The notes: generated by a model not told the origin, from the letters alone. DNA of 64,000 nt from Chloroflexota bacterium (GCA_018004935.1 JAGNBF010000013.1:1-64000), one strand, 5' to 3'; positions 17,379 to 26,349 are shown, counted from the first letter of the stretch. Numbers and translations are program-made.

Positions 17379-18395
17379 ATGAAACAAGTATGGATCAGCA
17401 AAGCGGGACCACCAGAAGTTTTGGTGGTGCATGAAGGGCCGGAGCCACCCATTCATAGTGGTGAAGTAAAGATTAAGGTTGAAGCCAGCGGCGTCAATTT
17501 TGCCGATGTAATAGGTCGCCTGGGAATTTACCCTGATGCGCCCGGTATGCCGTATGTGCCGGGTTATGAGGTGTCTGGGGTGGTGACGGATGTGGGACAA
17601 GGGGTAACGGATTTGAAAGAAGGGGACAAGGTTTTGGCTGTCACCCGGTTTAATGGTTACAGTGAGGTGGTATGTGTACCCTATAAACAGGTTTTTAAGC
17701 GGTTGGAATGGATGAGTGTGGAGCACGCGGCCGCGTTGCCTATCAACTATCTTACTGCTTACCAATGCCTGGTGGTTATGGGTTCACTTAAACCAGGGGA
17801 AAAGGTATTGATCCATAATGCTTCTGGAGGAGTGGGGCTGGCCGCATTGGATATTTGCAAAATCATTGGGGCTGAGATATTTGGTACAGCTTCACCGGGT
17901 AAACATGAGTTTTTGCGTCAGCGTGGGATGCATCATGTTTTGGATTATCGCCATGAAGATTATGAACGTCTTGTTCGTGATTTAACTGGGGGCAAAGGGG
18001 TTCATCTGATCTTAGATCCATTGGGGGGGAATCATTGGCAGAAGAATTACCGGTTACTCATGCCCACGGGGCGGTTGGTGGAGTTTGGTGCGAGCGCGGC
18101 CGCGCCCGGGAAACGTCGCTCTTGGTTGCGGGTGTTGGGATGGCTGGGCCACCTGCGTCTCTATAACCCGATTAAACTGATGAATGACAACAAAGCTATT
18201 GTTGGGGTGAATATTGTACATTTGTGGGAACAGGCAGAAATCATGCGTCCCTGGATGGCGCAGATCATTGATTGGTATGATGAAGCCCTGTTTCGCCCGC
18301 ATGTTGATAAGGTGTTTAAATTTGCGGATGCGGCCGCGGCACACCATTATCTGCAAGACCGGCAAAACAGGGGCAAGCTTCTCCTCATACCTTAA
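17379..18395 (+). CDS. Medium-chain dehydrogenase/reductase, quinone-oxidoreductase or VAT-1-like
   Basis: A 338-residue zinc-independent MDR enzyme, predicted to reduce quinones or enals with NADPH. An N-terminal GroES-like domain (GVNFADVIGRLG, GYEVSGVV) is followed by a Rossmann domain with HNASGGVGLAALDIC and ILDPLGG. The Cys/His catalytic zinc ligands of alcohol dehydrogenases are missing. GSLKPGEKVLIHNASGGVG is typical of the quinone-oxidoreductase group. The stop codon shares four bases with the stop of the convergent gene (TTAA at 18392-18395). Three GCGGCCGC copies are present. Confidence 0.85.
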   Translation: MKQVWISKAGPPEVLVVHEGPEPPIHSGEVKIKVEASGVNFADVIGRLGIYPDAPGMPYVPGYEVSGVVTDVGQGVTDLKEGDKVLAVTRFNGYSEVVCVPYKQVFKRLEWMSVEHAAALPINYLTAYQCLVVMGSLKPGEKVLIHNASGGVGLAALDICKIIGAEIFGTASPGKHEFLRQRGMHHVLDYRHEDYERLVRDLTGGKGVHLILDPLGGNHWQKNYRLLMPTGRLVEFGASAAAPGKRRSWLRVLGWLGHLRLYNPIKLMNDNKAIVGVNIVHLWEQAEIMRPWMAQIIDWYDEALFRPHVDKVFKFADAAAAHHYLQDRQNRGKLLLIP

Positions 18396-18907
18396 CTCTG
18401 AAAGCGCCGACGCCCTTCCAGTACTACCCCTACACCCACCAATGCCACCCCTGTGGTCAGACCGAACATAATACCCGTCGGTAGGGCCGAACCAGACTGA
18501 GGCAGAACGGTAGTGCCTGTGCCTACAGAAGCGGCTTTACGGATGCAGAAGTTCACATTCAAAACCACCGGGTTTTCATCCCCCACAAACGGTTTCAGGG
18601 ATTTTGTTGATGTGACAACCCACTCTGCCGCTGGCTTTGCTGTGACAGTCCATGTGCCATTATTGACCGCCACTAATCCATAAGAGCCGTCATCCCCTGT
18701 GTAAAGCACATGGGACCATTGGCCGTCATTGCTGATAAACTCAATGGGAACCCCCACAATCGCCGCCCCATCGGCGCACTTGCCATCCCCATCTTTATCC
18801 TCACGCACGGATCCCCTGATGGAGCCAGCCTGGGCCAGAACAAAGGGAGCCATCAGGGTCAATACAATACCGGCCAACAAAACTGCTTGAAACCACTTTT
18901 TTCTCAT
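18392..18907 (-). CDS. Secreted sortase substrate with LPQSG anchor
   Basis: A 171-residue exported protein. The N-terminus MRKKWFQAVLLAGIVLTLMA..VLAQA is a Sec signal peptide. The middle (SIRGSVREDKDGDGKCADGA, then DDGSYGLVAVNNGTWTV) resembles a single SpaA/Cna-B-like beta-sandwich. The C-terminus is a sorting signal: LPQSG at 135-139, a hydrophobic helix, then GRRRFQS. The sortase gene follows upstream on the same strand, so this is its likely substrate. The start at 18907 has a full AGGAGG seven bases before it, lying at the end of a family I repeat. No GCGGCCGC copy. Confidence 0.8.
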   Translation of the reverse strand: MRKKWFQAVLLAGIVLTLMAPFVLAQAGSIRGSVREDKDGDGKCADGAAIVGVPIEFISNDGQWSHVLYTGDDGSYGLVAVNNGTWTVTAKPAAEWVVTSTKSLKPFVGDENPVVLNVNFCIRKAASVGTGTTVLPQSGSALPTGIMFGLTTGVALVGVGVVLEGRRRFQS

Positions 18908-19071
18908 GCAAAACCTCCTCTGGAAATAGCCATGGATTGAAGAAACACGGATAGGAATGAAAAATGGTGGCGTTATTTTCATTCATCTTGGTGCGCGTCC
19001 CACTCATGGGGAACTTCTGCGAAAATGTAGGGTGATTTTTTTCTCGACGGAACTTAATCTTTTATGAACCT
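18908..19071. repeat. Family I repeat providing the leader of the sortase substrate
   Basis: On the minus strand it reads TACATTTTCGCAGAAGTTCC, then ATGAAAATAACGCCACCATT, then ATCCGTGTTTCTTC, then CCATGGCTATTTCCAGAGGAGG directly before the start codon. Related copies are at 19885-20005, 25441-25540 and 29675-29795. Confidence 0.8.
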
Positions 19072-19866
19072 TTAGGGCATTGGACGCGCTACCACAACAA
19101 TGCGATGAGTGTTTCCTACATAAGGCCAGCAACTTACCAGGGTGATGCGTTCATCCGTCGTAGGTTCAATCCACTTGGCGTTTTCTAACCGTAATTCGAT
19201 AGGTTGCCCTTGTTCGGGCAGTAATTCAATACGGTCTATCTGGTACTGATATTCTCGTTCAATATCGTACAACATAATCGTATCCCCGATCTCTAGATCG
19301 GCCAGATCGCGAAAAATTTCTCCCAGGGTGTTATTGTGACCGTTAATGACGGTGTTACCTGGTTCACCTAGCATCGCTGATGAGCCGTGCCAGCCTGCTT
19401 CATAACCGGCGGGTACTTCCCATTGGTAAAAGGTCTCATCGTTGTAAGCCAACATCTGCAAACTGACGGGTTGTACCTGGGCATCAATGTTGAGTGCGGG
19501 AATCATCAAGCGAACCGGTTGACCGGGTTTAGGTTCGTAGTAAATGATTTGAGGCGCTTCATCCACAGAGGCAAATGAAGGGAATTTGGCACTATCAAGA
19601 GGTGTTTCTGGCATTAAGATGGGTATTTCATTGCTGTTGTCAGGTGTGGGCGCGATGTCTAGTGAGGCATTGCGTGTGCTAACAATGATGCTGGCATACT
19701 CACGGGTGGGAAAGATATCCAGAACGGATGGTTCATTTGGTTTTTGACTGTAAGAGAGGAGAACGATAGCACCTACGGTGAGCAAAACCAGTATGCCAAT
19801 GGCGATGAAGACAATGCCCCAGGGAACGATAGTTTCCTGAGAGGAAGGATCATGGCGATCAGACAC
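19072..19866 (-). CDS. Sortase (transpeptidase anchoring surface proteins)
   Basis: A 264-residue membrane-anchored sortase that cuts LPxxG signals and joins the protein to the cell envelope. One N-terminal membrane helix (about 15-38), a Pro-rich stalk to about 110, then the eight-strand sortase fold. The catalytic triad is His177 (INGHNN), Cys246 (TLVSCWPY) and Arg255 (NTHRIVVVA). The sequence type resembles the class E/F-like sortases of monoderm bacteria. The start is GTG at 19866 with AGGAG seven bases before it, delivered by a family I repeat. Together with the LPQSG protein it forms a minimal sortase-substrate pair. No GCGGCCGC between 18338 and 20407. Confidence 0.9.
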   Translation of the reverse strand: MSDRHDPSSQETIVPWGIVFIAIGILVLLTVGAIVLLSYSQKPNEPSVLDIFPTREYASIIVSTRNASLDIAPTPDNSNEIPILMPETPLDSAKFPSFASVDEAPQIIYYEPKPGQPVRLMIPALNIDAQVQPVSLQMLAYNDETFYQWEVPAGYEAGWHGSSAMLGEPGNTVINGHNNTLGEIFRDLADLEIGDTIMLYDIEREYQYQIDRIELLPEQGQPIELRLENAKWIEPTTDERITLVSCWPYVGNTHRIVVVARPMP

Positions 19867-20361
19867 GGATTATCTCCTGCGAAAATAACCACGGATAGTG
19901 GAAACACGGATAGGAAGAAACACGAATGGGAATGAAAATGATGGCGTTATTTTCATTCATCTTGGTGTGCGTTCCGTCCATGTGAAACTCCTGCGAAAAT
20001 GTAGGGCGATTTTGTAAATCGCCCGGTGGACGATTTACAAAATCGTCCTACAGATTTTCATCCCTCTTGATAAGCCGTAGACCCAGAGGAACTCCCATAA
20101 AACAAGGGGACTAAGGGTAGGGAGCTGAACCCTATGGGTTCGGTCAAAATTAAGTTGGGTGGCGCGGTTAGGAGACCGGCTCCAGCAAACTTAAAAGTTG
20201 TTTGCGGGCGAACCTTATGGAAAGTAGTATAAACGACAAAATGCTTTATGGAAAGCAGATTGTATCTATACAGGTGGTGTACGGCTCTGCTTGAGTTTGT
20301 CGAAGGCGATGCCGGGCTTCGACAAACTCAGCCCTTAAGGATGTGTATCGTTACAGCAGAT
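19867..20361. repeat. Repeat cluster I-D-B-E
   Basis: Family I at about 19868-20000 (minus orientation, supplying the sortase ribosome-binding site). Family D at about 20007-20060 (TGTAGGGCGATTTTGTAAAT, then GATTTACAAAATCGTCCTAC). Family B at 20158-20190. Family E at 20286-20335. No gene. Confidence 0.8.
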
Positions 20362-21135
20362 TTATGGTAAGTCTGGAGTGGAGGGTGGGTTTTGGGAGTG
20401 GGGCCACGCGGCCGCGATCAGCGCTGGTAATATCTCTCCCGCTGGGCCAGACAGGTGATAATCCATCTGTGGAGTTAAGGGAGTGTGTTGAGGGTTGATC
20501 TCCACCGTGGTAGCGCCTATCTGCCGGGCCATGAGGGGGATGGAAGCGGCGGGTTGCACCAGGCCTGATGTGCCAACCGTGAAGAGGAGATCACACTCGG
20601 TTGCGGCCGCGATGGCCCCATCCAAAATTGCTCCAGGCAAATTCTCGCCAAACCAGACCACGTCGGGCCGCAAGAGCGCCCCACAGTGCGGGCATAGGGG
20701 GGGAACATGGGTGGTATCCGGCCATTGGGTCACTACCACATTCTCGCGAGAACATTTAGTGCGCCGGATGTTGCCGTGTAGTTCTAAAACCCCTTGACTG
20801 CCTGCCTGCTGGTGCAGATTATCTATATTCTGTGTTACCAGGGTGAAGTGCGGGACGTACCGGGCCAGGGCTACCAGAGCGTAATGACCGGGGTTAGGGC
20901 GTGCCTGACTTACCAGGTCGCGCCGCCAGGTATACCATTCCCACACCAGTTGGGGCTGGCGGCGGAATGCTTCGGGAGTGGCTAGTTCCATTGGGTCATA
21001 TTGTGCCCATAGACCGGTTTGGGCTTCACGGAAGGTAGGGATGCCACTTTCGGCAGAAATACCCGCACCGGTCAAAACGACTATTTTGCGTGCCTGACGC
21101 AGTTTATCTATGAGGTGAGAGGGAATGGTAAACAT
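20362..21135 (-). CDS. cobB: NAD-dependent protein deacylase (sirtuin, Sir2/CobB family)
   Basis: A 257-residue sirtuin that removes acyl groups from lysines using NAD. GAGISAESGIPTFR is at 23-36 and TQNIDNLH at 101-108; His120 (LHGN) is catalytic. Tyr68 and Arg71 (WYTWR) form the Y-x-x-R pair typical of desuccinylating/demalonylating sirtuins such as CobB and SIRT5. Of the four zinc Cys only three are present: Cys128, Cys148 and Cys151. The position expected for the second (131) is Glu. It is a single gene between repeat-rich spacers, with two GCGGCCGC copies. Confidence 0.9.
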   Translation of the reverse strand: MFTIPSHLIDKLRQARKIVVLTGAGISAESGIPTFREAQTGLWAQYDPMELATPEAFRRQPQLVWEWYTWRRDLVSQARPNPGHYALVALARYVPHFTLVTQNIDNLHQQAGSQGVLELHGNIRRTKCSRENVVVTQWPDTTHVPPLCPHCGALLRPDVVWFGENLPGAILDGAIAAATECDLLFTVGTSGLVQPAASIPLMARQIGATTVEINPQHTPLTPQMDYHLSGPAGEILPALIAAAWPHSQNPPSTPDLP

Positions 21136-21623
21136 AGTGAAAGAGGGAAAGAAGGTACTGGGTTTGGGAATAACGTGAGTGGCGCGGTCAGGAGACCGGC
21201 CACAGCAAACTCAAAAGTTATTTGCAAGCGATCCCTAAGTAATCGTCCAAAAATAAGTTCCGCACAGACCTGACAGGTTTTCGGAAACCTGTCAGGTCTA
21301 AATTGGGAAGTTATTTTTAGATGTTCACTAAGTAAAAAACGAACGATTGCTAATCCATTTTCTCTCATTTTTTCGGGAATTGGAACTCCACCCATAGGGC
21401 AATTGCCTACTCGGATTTGCCCTACCCCCAATCCCGCCCCAGGGGCGGGGAATTTTCTCCTGTGCCGGTTATGGAGCGCGACCGCGCTCCATAACCGGCA
21501 CGTCTGGTGTTTCCCTTTTCCCGCCGGAAGTCGCCGGGGGATGGGCGAATCAACTCAGTACCCGATTAATTATTTGATCAACAAGGGGGTGGAGTTTCGC
21601 GCCGGGTAAGATTCTGACGGATA
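21136..21623. repeat. Repeat cluster B-C-F
   Basis: Family B at 21178-21210 and a family C palindrome at 21267-21300. A complete family F element covers about 21420-21555, with arms at 21462-21480 and 21483-21501 (19 paired bases around AC). The left flank GGGGCGGGGAATTTTCTCCT and right flank GTCTGGTGTTTCCC nearly equal those of the 32.4 kb copy. Confidence 0.8.
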
Positions 21624-22865
21624 ATGAAGGGTATGTCTGCACGCACGATTTTGTTGCTAACCCCGCAACTGCCTTATCCTCCACACCAGGGGACGAGTTT
21701 ACGCAACTGGCATATTTTGCGGGGGCTGGCGCAAACACACCGGGTTAGTTTGTTGAGTTTTGTAGAGCCGGAACAAACGTTGGCCGCGGCCGCACTCCAA
21801 CCCCTTCTGGCCGTCTGTCAGGAATTGCGTACTGTGCCCGTGCCGCAACGCTCTACCGCCATCCGTTTGCGCCAGTTACTCACCTCCTCCTTACCAGACA
21901 TGGCCCACCGCCTGCATCACCCGGCTTTTGTTCTGGCACTGCGCCAATGGCTCACCGAAACCCCCTTTGATATTGTCCAGGTGGAAGGTATTGAATTGGC
22001 CCGCACGATCCCCGTTATCCGTCAGATCAGCCCAGACAGCCGGGTTTTATTTGATGATCACAACGCGGAGACGGAGTTGCAGAGGCGTAATTTGTTGACG
22101 GATGTACGAAAACCAACCCGTTGGTTCGCGGCCGCGTACTCCTTCATTCAGACCTACCGGTTGCGCCGCTATGAGCAGTGGGCTATGCAACAGTCTGATT
22201 GGGTGGTGGCAGTTAGTGAACAAGATGCCCATCTGCTTCGCCTTCTGGCCCCAGATAATCCCATTACGGTGATTCCCAACAGCCTGGATACAGCCCACGG
22301 GTATCTGGCTTTGACCGGGCGACCGGCGCTTCCCTTTGACCTGCTGTTTACGGGAAAGATGGACTACCGGCCTAATGTGGATGCGGTGTTGTGGTTCGCC
22401 GAAGCAGTGTGGCCGCAAATCCGGGCGGCGCGGCCGCAGACGACCTGGGCAATTGTGGGACAAAAGCCCCATGAGCGGCTCAATAAATTGGCTCAGGAAC
22501 CGGGGATTACCGTGACTGGTTGGGTAGAGAGTGTGCAACCCTATCTGGCGGGGGCACAGCTATTTTTGATGCCCTTTCGGGTGGGCAGTGGCACCCGGCT
22601 CAAACTAATCGAGGCAATGGCGGCAGGCAAGGCGATTGTCAGTACCACTGTGGGGGCAGAAGGATTCCCGCTTCAGTCGGGGCGGGAGCTGATATTGGCA
22701 GATGGGGCCACGGCGTTGGCACAAGCGGTGCTCCGTCTGTTGGCGGATGAGGGAGAAAGGGGACGTTTGGGCGCGGCCGCGTACCAATTTGCACAACAGT
22801 ATGATTGGCGGGTCGTTGTACCCCGGTTTAATGCGCTTTATGAACAATACCCCAAAGCTACATAG
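21624..22865 (+). CDS. GT4-family glycosyltransferase
   Basis: A 413-residue GT-B-fold cytosolic glycosyltransferase. The N-terminal domain begins TILLLTPQLPYPPHQGTSLR, the C-terminal domain has the UDP/GDP-sugar site with VTGWVESVQPYLAGAQLFLMP and GSGTRLKLIEAMAAGKAIV (the conserved E-x7-E region). DDHNAE near 140 is common in sugar transferases of exopolysaccharide and EpsH-type loci. Donor and acceptor are unknown. The start may be ATG 21633 instead of 21624. A membrane GT39 enzyme and an ABC ATPase follow, suggesting a surface-glycan theme. Four GCGGCCGC copies. Confidence 0.85.
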   Translation: MKGMSARTILLLTPQLPYPPHQGTSLRNWHILRGLAQTHRVSLLSFVEPEQTLAAAALQPLLAVCQELRTVPVPQRSTAIRLRQLLTSSLPDMAHRLHHPAFVLALRQWLTETPFDIVQVEGIELARTIPVIRQISPDSRVLFDDHNAETELQRRNLLTDVRKPTRWFAAAYSFIQTYRLRRYEQWAMQQSDWVVAVSEQDAHLLRLLAPDNPITVIPNSLDTAHGYLALTGRPALPFDLLFTGKMDYRPNVDAVLWFAEAVWPQIRAARPQTTWAIVGQKPHERLNKLAQEPGITVTGWVESVQPYLAGAQLFLMPFRVGSGTRLKLIEAMAAGKAIVSTTVGAEGFPLQSGRELILADGATALAQAVLRLLADEGERGRLGAAAYQFAQQYDWRVVVPRFNALYEQYPKAT

Positions 22866-23004
22866 TTTTTATCGCGGTGAAACACCTTCTCTTTTTCCCC
22901 CTCTTGGGGCATTTAGAGGATTGACACTCTACCATACCGATCCCCCGCGAAATCCTCAAGATCTATTTTCCTGGGGGAACACCCAGTCATTTTAAGGCGG
23001 TCAT

Positions 23005-24423
23005 ATGCAAAAGTGGTGGTTTTTCGGTAGACGGAGTCAGGGGTGGATGGTTTTGGTGTTGCTTCTGGCGACATTGCTCCGTTTGCCCACTCTGGGTGGG
23101 AATAGCATCTGGTTGGATGAGGCACATTTGGTCTGGCAAGGGGAAAAAAGCCTGACGGCTATCTGGTTGACGGATCCAGATATGGGTCATCCCCCCTTGT
23201 ATTATGCCCTTTTCCACTTTTGGCTGGCACTGGGTCAGGCAGAATGGTTGGTGCGTTTGCCCTCGGCCCTGTGTTCTATTTTAGGGGTAGCTCTGGTCTG
23301 GCAGGTGGGGCGCAAATTGGGTGGAGAGAAGGTGGGTGTGGCCGCGGCCGCGTTGTTGGCAGTAGCACCTCTCGATGTGTGGTACGCCCAGGAAGGGCGT
23401 ATGTATGCCGCCGTCCTCACCGCCTCATTAGCCCTGGCCTTTTTTCTCGCCGATTGGTCTACCTCTGATTCTCTCCCTTCTCCCCTCTCCTCTCTCCTCT
23501 TTGGGCTGGTTCTGGCTACCGGGTTATACCTGGACTTTCCCATGATTGTGATGTGGGGCGGTTTGAGTGGTTTGTGGCTGGGCTGGTGGTGGCATGGCGG
23601 CCGCGGCCGCACCCCTTTACGCGCCTGGTTGATTGGTTCACTGAGCGGTTGGGGCTTGTTTCTGCCCGGTCTTTGGTATGTACAAAAACTGACTCAGGCT
23701 CTCAATAGTATGGTGCCTTTACCGGCATCCCTGGCAACCCCGTTGTGGTTACTGCTCATCCTGGGATTGCCGCTGGCCATAAGCACTAGTACAGTTATCC
23801 TTTTGTGGCCCTATGTCTTGGCCACAAAGGCAGGGCAAAGGCACGCCGGAGGGCGGGGCACGCAATTCCGGCTTCTCCTTGCGGCCGCGTTTGTCACCGT
23901 AGTTGTTGGTAATCTCTTGCTCCTATGGCCCCGACTTTATCTGGTGAAGCGGCTGACGATGATTCTCTGGCCTTACCTGCTGTTGTTGGTGGGGTGGGGA
24001 TTGGTCTATTACCGGCAGAAACGCCTGCTGGCAGGTTTAGGGCTGTTTTCACTGGTGATAACGGTTATCATGTTAGCCACCATCCCCAAAGATGATTGGC
24101 GAAGTGTGGTGGTTTATGTGAACGATGCGGCCGCGCCCGGTGATGTTATCTGGTTATCTTCAGGGGGTGATGGGCTACCCTACAACTATTATCAGCCCCG
24201 ATACCCGGCTTATGTGGGGTCCTTCGCTGAGTTACAGAACGCGGCCGCGCATACCTCATCCGTCTGGCTCATTGCTGGTGTGGGGGCAGGCAACCCGCTC
24301 TTCCAGCCCTGGCTCGAAGACCAGGCCCAGACCATCACCATAACCTCTTTTTACCGACTCTCGGTCATTCATTATCAACTGCGCCATGCTACTCCAACTG
24401 CAAAACCTGACGAAGACCTTTGA
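23005..24423 (+). CDS. GT39-type membrane glycosyltransferase
   Basis: A 472-residue polytopic GT-C enzyme. The family motif LDEAHLV places Asp38-Glu39 in the first external loop, and GHPPLYYALFHFW is the second conserved motif. About eleven hydrophobic helices follow. It is a paralogue of the proteins at 6646 and 46027 and carries no long C-terminal domain, unlike the 46 kb copy. The start has AAGGCGG before it. The 3' end overlaps the next gene by 38 bases in another frame, so translation is probably coupled. Six GCGGCCGC copies, with an overlapping pair at 23597/23603. Confidence 0.85.
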   Translation: MQKWWFFGRRSQGWMVLVLLLATLLRLPTLGGNSIWLDEAHLVWQGEKSLTAIWLTDPDMGHPPLYYALFHFWLALGQAEWLVRLPSALCSILGVALVWQVGRKLGGEKVGVAAAALLAVAPLDVWYAQEGRMYAAVLTASLALAFFLADWSTSDSLPSPLSSLLFGLVLATGLYLDFPMIVMWGGLSGLWLGWWWHGGRGRTPLRAWLIGSLSGWGLFLPGLWYVQKLTQALNSMVPLPASLATPLWLLLILGLPLAISTSTVILLWPYVLATKAGQRHAGGRGTQFRLLLAAAFVTVVVGNLLLLWPRLYLVKRLTMILWPYLLLLVGWGLVYYRQKRLLAGLGLFSLVITVIMLATIPKDDWRSVVVYVNDAAAPGDVIWLSSGGDGLPYNYYQPRYPAYVGSFAELQNAAAHTSSVWLIAGVGAGNPLFQPWLEDQAQTITITSFYRLSVIHYQLRHATPTAKPDEDL

Positions 24424-25459
24424 TCGCCATGTGGCACTGGATGATTTTTCCCTCGTTATTGCCGAGGGGCAGACAGTTGTTTTGCTGGGGCCAAGCGGGT
24501 GTGGCAAAACAACTCTGTTGCGTCTGGTGGCCGGACTGGAAATGGCTGATCGCGGCCGCATTCTCTTTGCCGGACAAGATTTGAGCCAGACACCGGTACA
24601 TCAACGGGGTTTTGGCTACGTATTCCAGGATTACGCCCTCTTTCCCCACAAAAACGTGGCCGATAATGTCGTTTTTGGCCTGCGGATGCTGAATTGGTCG
24701 CCTGACAGGCGAGAAAAACGGGTGGCCGAAGTTCTGGAATTGGTAGGGCTGACCGGTTTTGCCCGGCGAACTATTCACGAACTCTCGGGGGGGGAACAAC
24801 AGCGGGTGGCTTTGGCCCGTGCCCTGGCCCCAGCGCCCCGGTTACTGTTGTTGGATGAACCATTGGGGGCATTGGATCGGGCACTACGAGAGCGGTTGAT
24901 GGATGAGTTGCGTATCATCCTCAAACAAGCCAGCTCGGCGCTGGGGCAGGTGGTCACAGCCATTTATGTGACCCATGATCAGGGTGAGGCCTTTGCCTTG
25001 GGGGATGAACTCGTGGTGATGAATCGCGGCCGCATTGAGCAACAAGGTGATCCCCGACAGGTGCATCAGCGGCCGCAAACCCCCTTTGTGGCCCGTTTTT
25101 TAGGCATGAATAATTTATTACCAGCCACCCGCCTGGCCGATGGGCGGATGGAAACCCCGCTCGGTTCCCTGGTTGTGGCAACTGCTGGCCCCTCAGGCGA
25201 GGCGACGACGTTACTCATCCGCCCGGAAGCGGGGCAACTGCTGGTTGAGGGAACAAACGAGGATAATCAAATTCGCGGCCGCGTGGTGGATGTCTCTTTT
25301 CGCGGCCGCATGCAACAGCTTACCCTGGCCGTCCCAGCATGGGCGACACCCCTGATGTTTGAAATGGAGGCTACCGCTTCTCTTCCCCCGGTGAATCAGC
25401 CCCTTTCCCTGTGGCTGGATCCTCGCGCCTGTTGGCCCTTGGCACACCAAGAGGGATGA
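24386..25459 (+). CDS. ABC transporter ATP-binding subunit (iron/polyamine/molybdate-type), no permease nearby
   Basis: A 357-residue ATPase of the FbpC/PotA/ModC-like group that energises import. Walker A GPSGCGKTT (35-43), Q-loop VFQDYALFPH, signature LSGGEQQRVALARAL, Walker B LLLLDEPLGALD and His switch VTHDQGEA are all intact. The last 110 residues form a TOBE regulatory domain (LLIRPEAGQLL). Permease and binding-protein genes would normally flank it, but the neighbours are a glycosyltransferase and a lipoprotein, so it is an orphan in this window. It contains five GCGGCCGC copies, several read as Arg-Gly-Arg (NRGRIEQ, IRGRVVD, FRGRMQ). Confidence 0.88.
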   Translation: MLLQLQNLTKTFDRHVALDDFSLVIAEGQTVVLLGPSGCGKTTLLRLVAGLEMADRGRILFAGQDLSQTPVHQRGFGYVFQDYALFPHKNVADNVVFGLRMLNWSPDRREKRVAEVLELVGLTGFARRTIHELSGGEQQRVALARALAPAPRLLLLDEPLGALDRALRERLMDELRIILKQASSALGQVVTAIYVTHDQGEAFALGDELVVMNRGRIEQQGDPRQVHQRPQTPFVARFLGMNNLLPATRLADGRMETPLGSLVVATAGPSGEATTLLIRPEAGQLLVEGTNEDNQIRGRVVDVSFRGRMQQLTLAVPAWATPLMFEMEATASLPPVNQPLSLWLDPRACWPLAHQEG

Positions 25460-25645
25460 AAATAACGCCACCATTTTCATCATCATCCGTGTTTCTTCCT
25501 ATCCGTGTTTCCACTATCCGTGGCTATTTTCGTAGGAGTTCCCCATAGGCCTGCGGCACACCAAGAGGGATGAAAATCTGTAGGACGATTTGGTAAATCG
25601 TCCAGCGGGCGATTTGCCAAATCGCCCTACATTTTCACAGGAGAA
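25441..25645. repeat. Composite repeat I-D that supplies the lipoprotein ribosome-binding site
   Basis: Family I lies at 25441-25540, ending GGCTATTTTCGTAGGAG. Family D follows at about 25577-25637 (GTAGGACGATTTGGTAAATC, then GCGATTTGCCAAATCGCCCT). The sequence after D is TACATTTTCACAGGAGAAAA, leading into the start codon at 25650. Confidence 0.85.
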
Positions 25646-25649
25646 AACA

Positions 25650-26228
25650 ATGAAACAGCACCACATTTTCTTGATACTGTTGCTTGTAGGATTGATGGCC
25701 TGTTCCCCGGCTCCAAGCGCGGCCGCGACTCTTACTCCCACTTCCCCAGCCAGCCTCACCCCTACCCCCGCCCCCTCTGTTACGCCAACGGTGACAATAG
25801 CCCTTACTGTTACGCCAACGGTGACAGTAACACCTACCGTTACCCCCACAGTGGTCTGTAGTAGTGGCTGGAATTGGGCCTATGGCTCAGCCTCACCAGA
25901 ATTTGTGCAATCGGTGCAGGTAGCGCTGGATCTGGTGCCGATCACTGGCACGGTGACCGCCTCTACTTTTGGCGAGAATGATGGTTGTGGCGTTTATCAT
26001 CCCATGAGCACGGATTTTCAATTTATGCTTCCGGTGGCGGATGTGGCCGATACGGCGACTCTGACGGTGTTAGCAGAGCAGATACGGGAAATTGCGCTTG
26101 CGGCCGCGCAACAAGAAAATCGGCCTGCCCCCAACCTTGGGCAAATTACCATTCAGTTTGAAGCCGGAGAACAAATTTGCACCTGGCGCAGTGAACCGCA
26201 AGGGATGTGGGACTCTTCCTGTGAATAG
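25650..26228 (+). CDS. Exported lipoprotein, unknown function
   Basis: A 192-residue protein with signal peptide MKQHHIFLILLLVGLMAC. The lipobox LMAC marks the lipidated Cys, so it sits on the outer face of the membrane. A Thr/Pro-rich linker with repeated VTPT units follows to about residue 70. The remaining 120 residues (four to five Cys, WNWAYGSASPEFVQ, GQITIQFEAGEQICTW) match no family I recognise. The start at 25650 follows AGGAG from a family D repeat. An in-frame extension upstream is repeat DNA. Two GCGGCCGC copies. Confidence 0.75.
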   Translation: MKQHHIFLILLLVGLMACSPAPSAAATLTPTSPASLTPTPAPSVTPTVTIALTVTPTVTVTPTVTPTVVCSSGWNWAYGSASPEFVQSVQVALDLVPITGTVTASTFGENDGCGVYHPMSTDFQFMLPVADVADTATLTVLAEQIREIALAAAQQENRPAPNLGQITIQFEAGEQICTWRSEPQGMWDSSCE

Positions 26229-26349
26229 GGTGGTAAATTGGGGTTTCGGGATTTCGGGGGGTGTGCGGGGCTGGCCAGAGGTGGGGAACTTTTTCTCGTG
26301 TCATTTTTCGCGGGCGGACGCCCGCGAAAAATGACACAGATGAGGGGGT
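26229..26349. repeat. Partial family A and family F hairpin
   Basis: A truncated family A piece lies at about 26240-26275. A family F hairpin has arms at 26298-26315 and 26320-26337 (GTGTCATTTTTCGCGGGC with its complement around GGAC). It is placed between two converging genes and could act as a bidirectional transcription barrier. Confidence 0.75.

Noticed and set aside
22047-22538. 163-residue minus-strand frame inside the GT4 gene
   Set aside because: Shadow of a well-supported glycosyltransferase gene; composition typical of an antisense frame.
22921-22926. TTGACA before the GT39 gene at 23005 as a promoter
   Set aside because: No -10-like sequence at the right distance.
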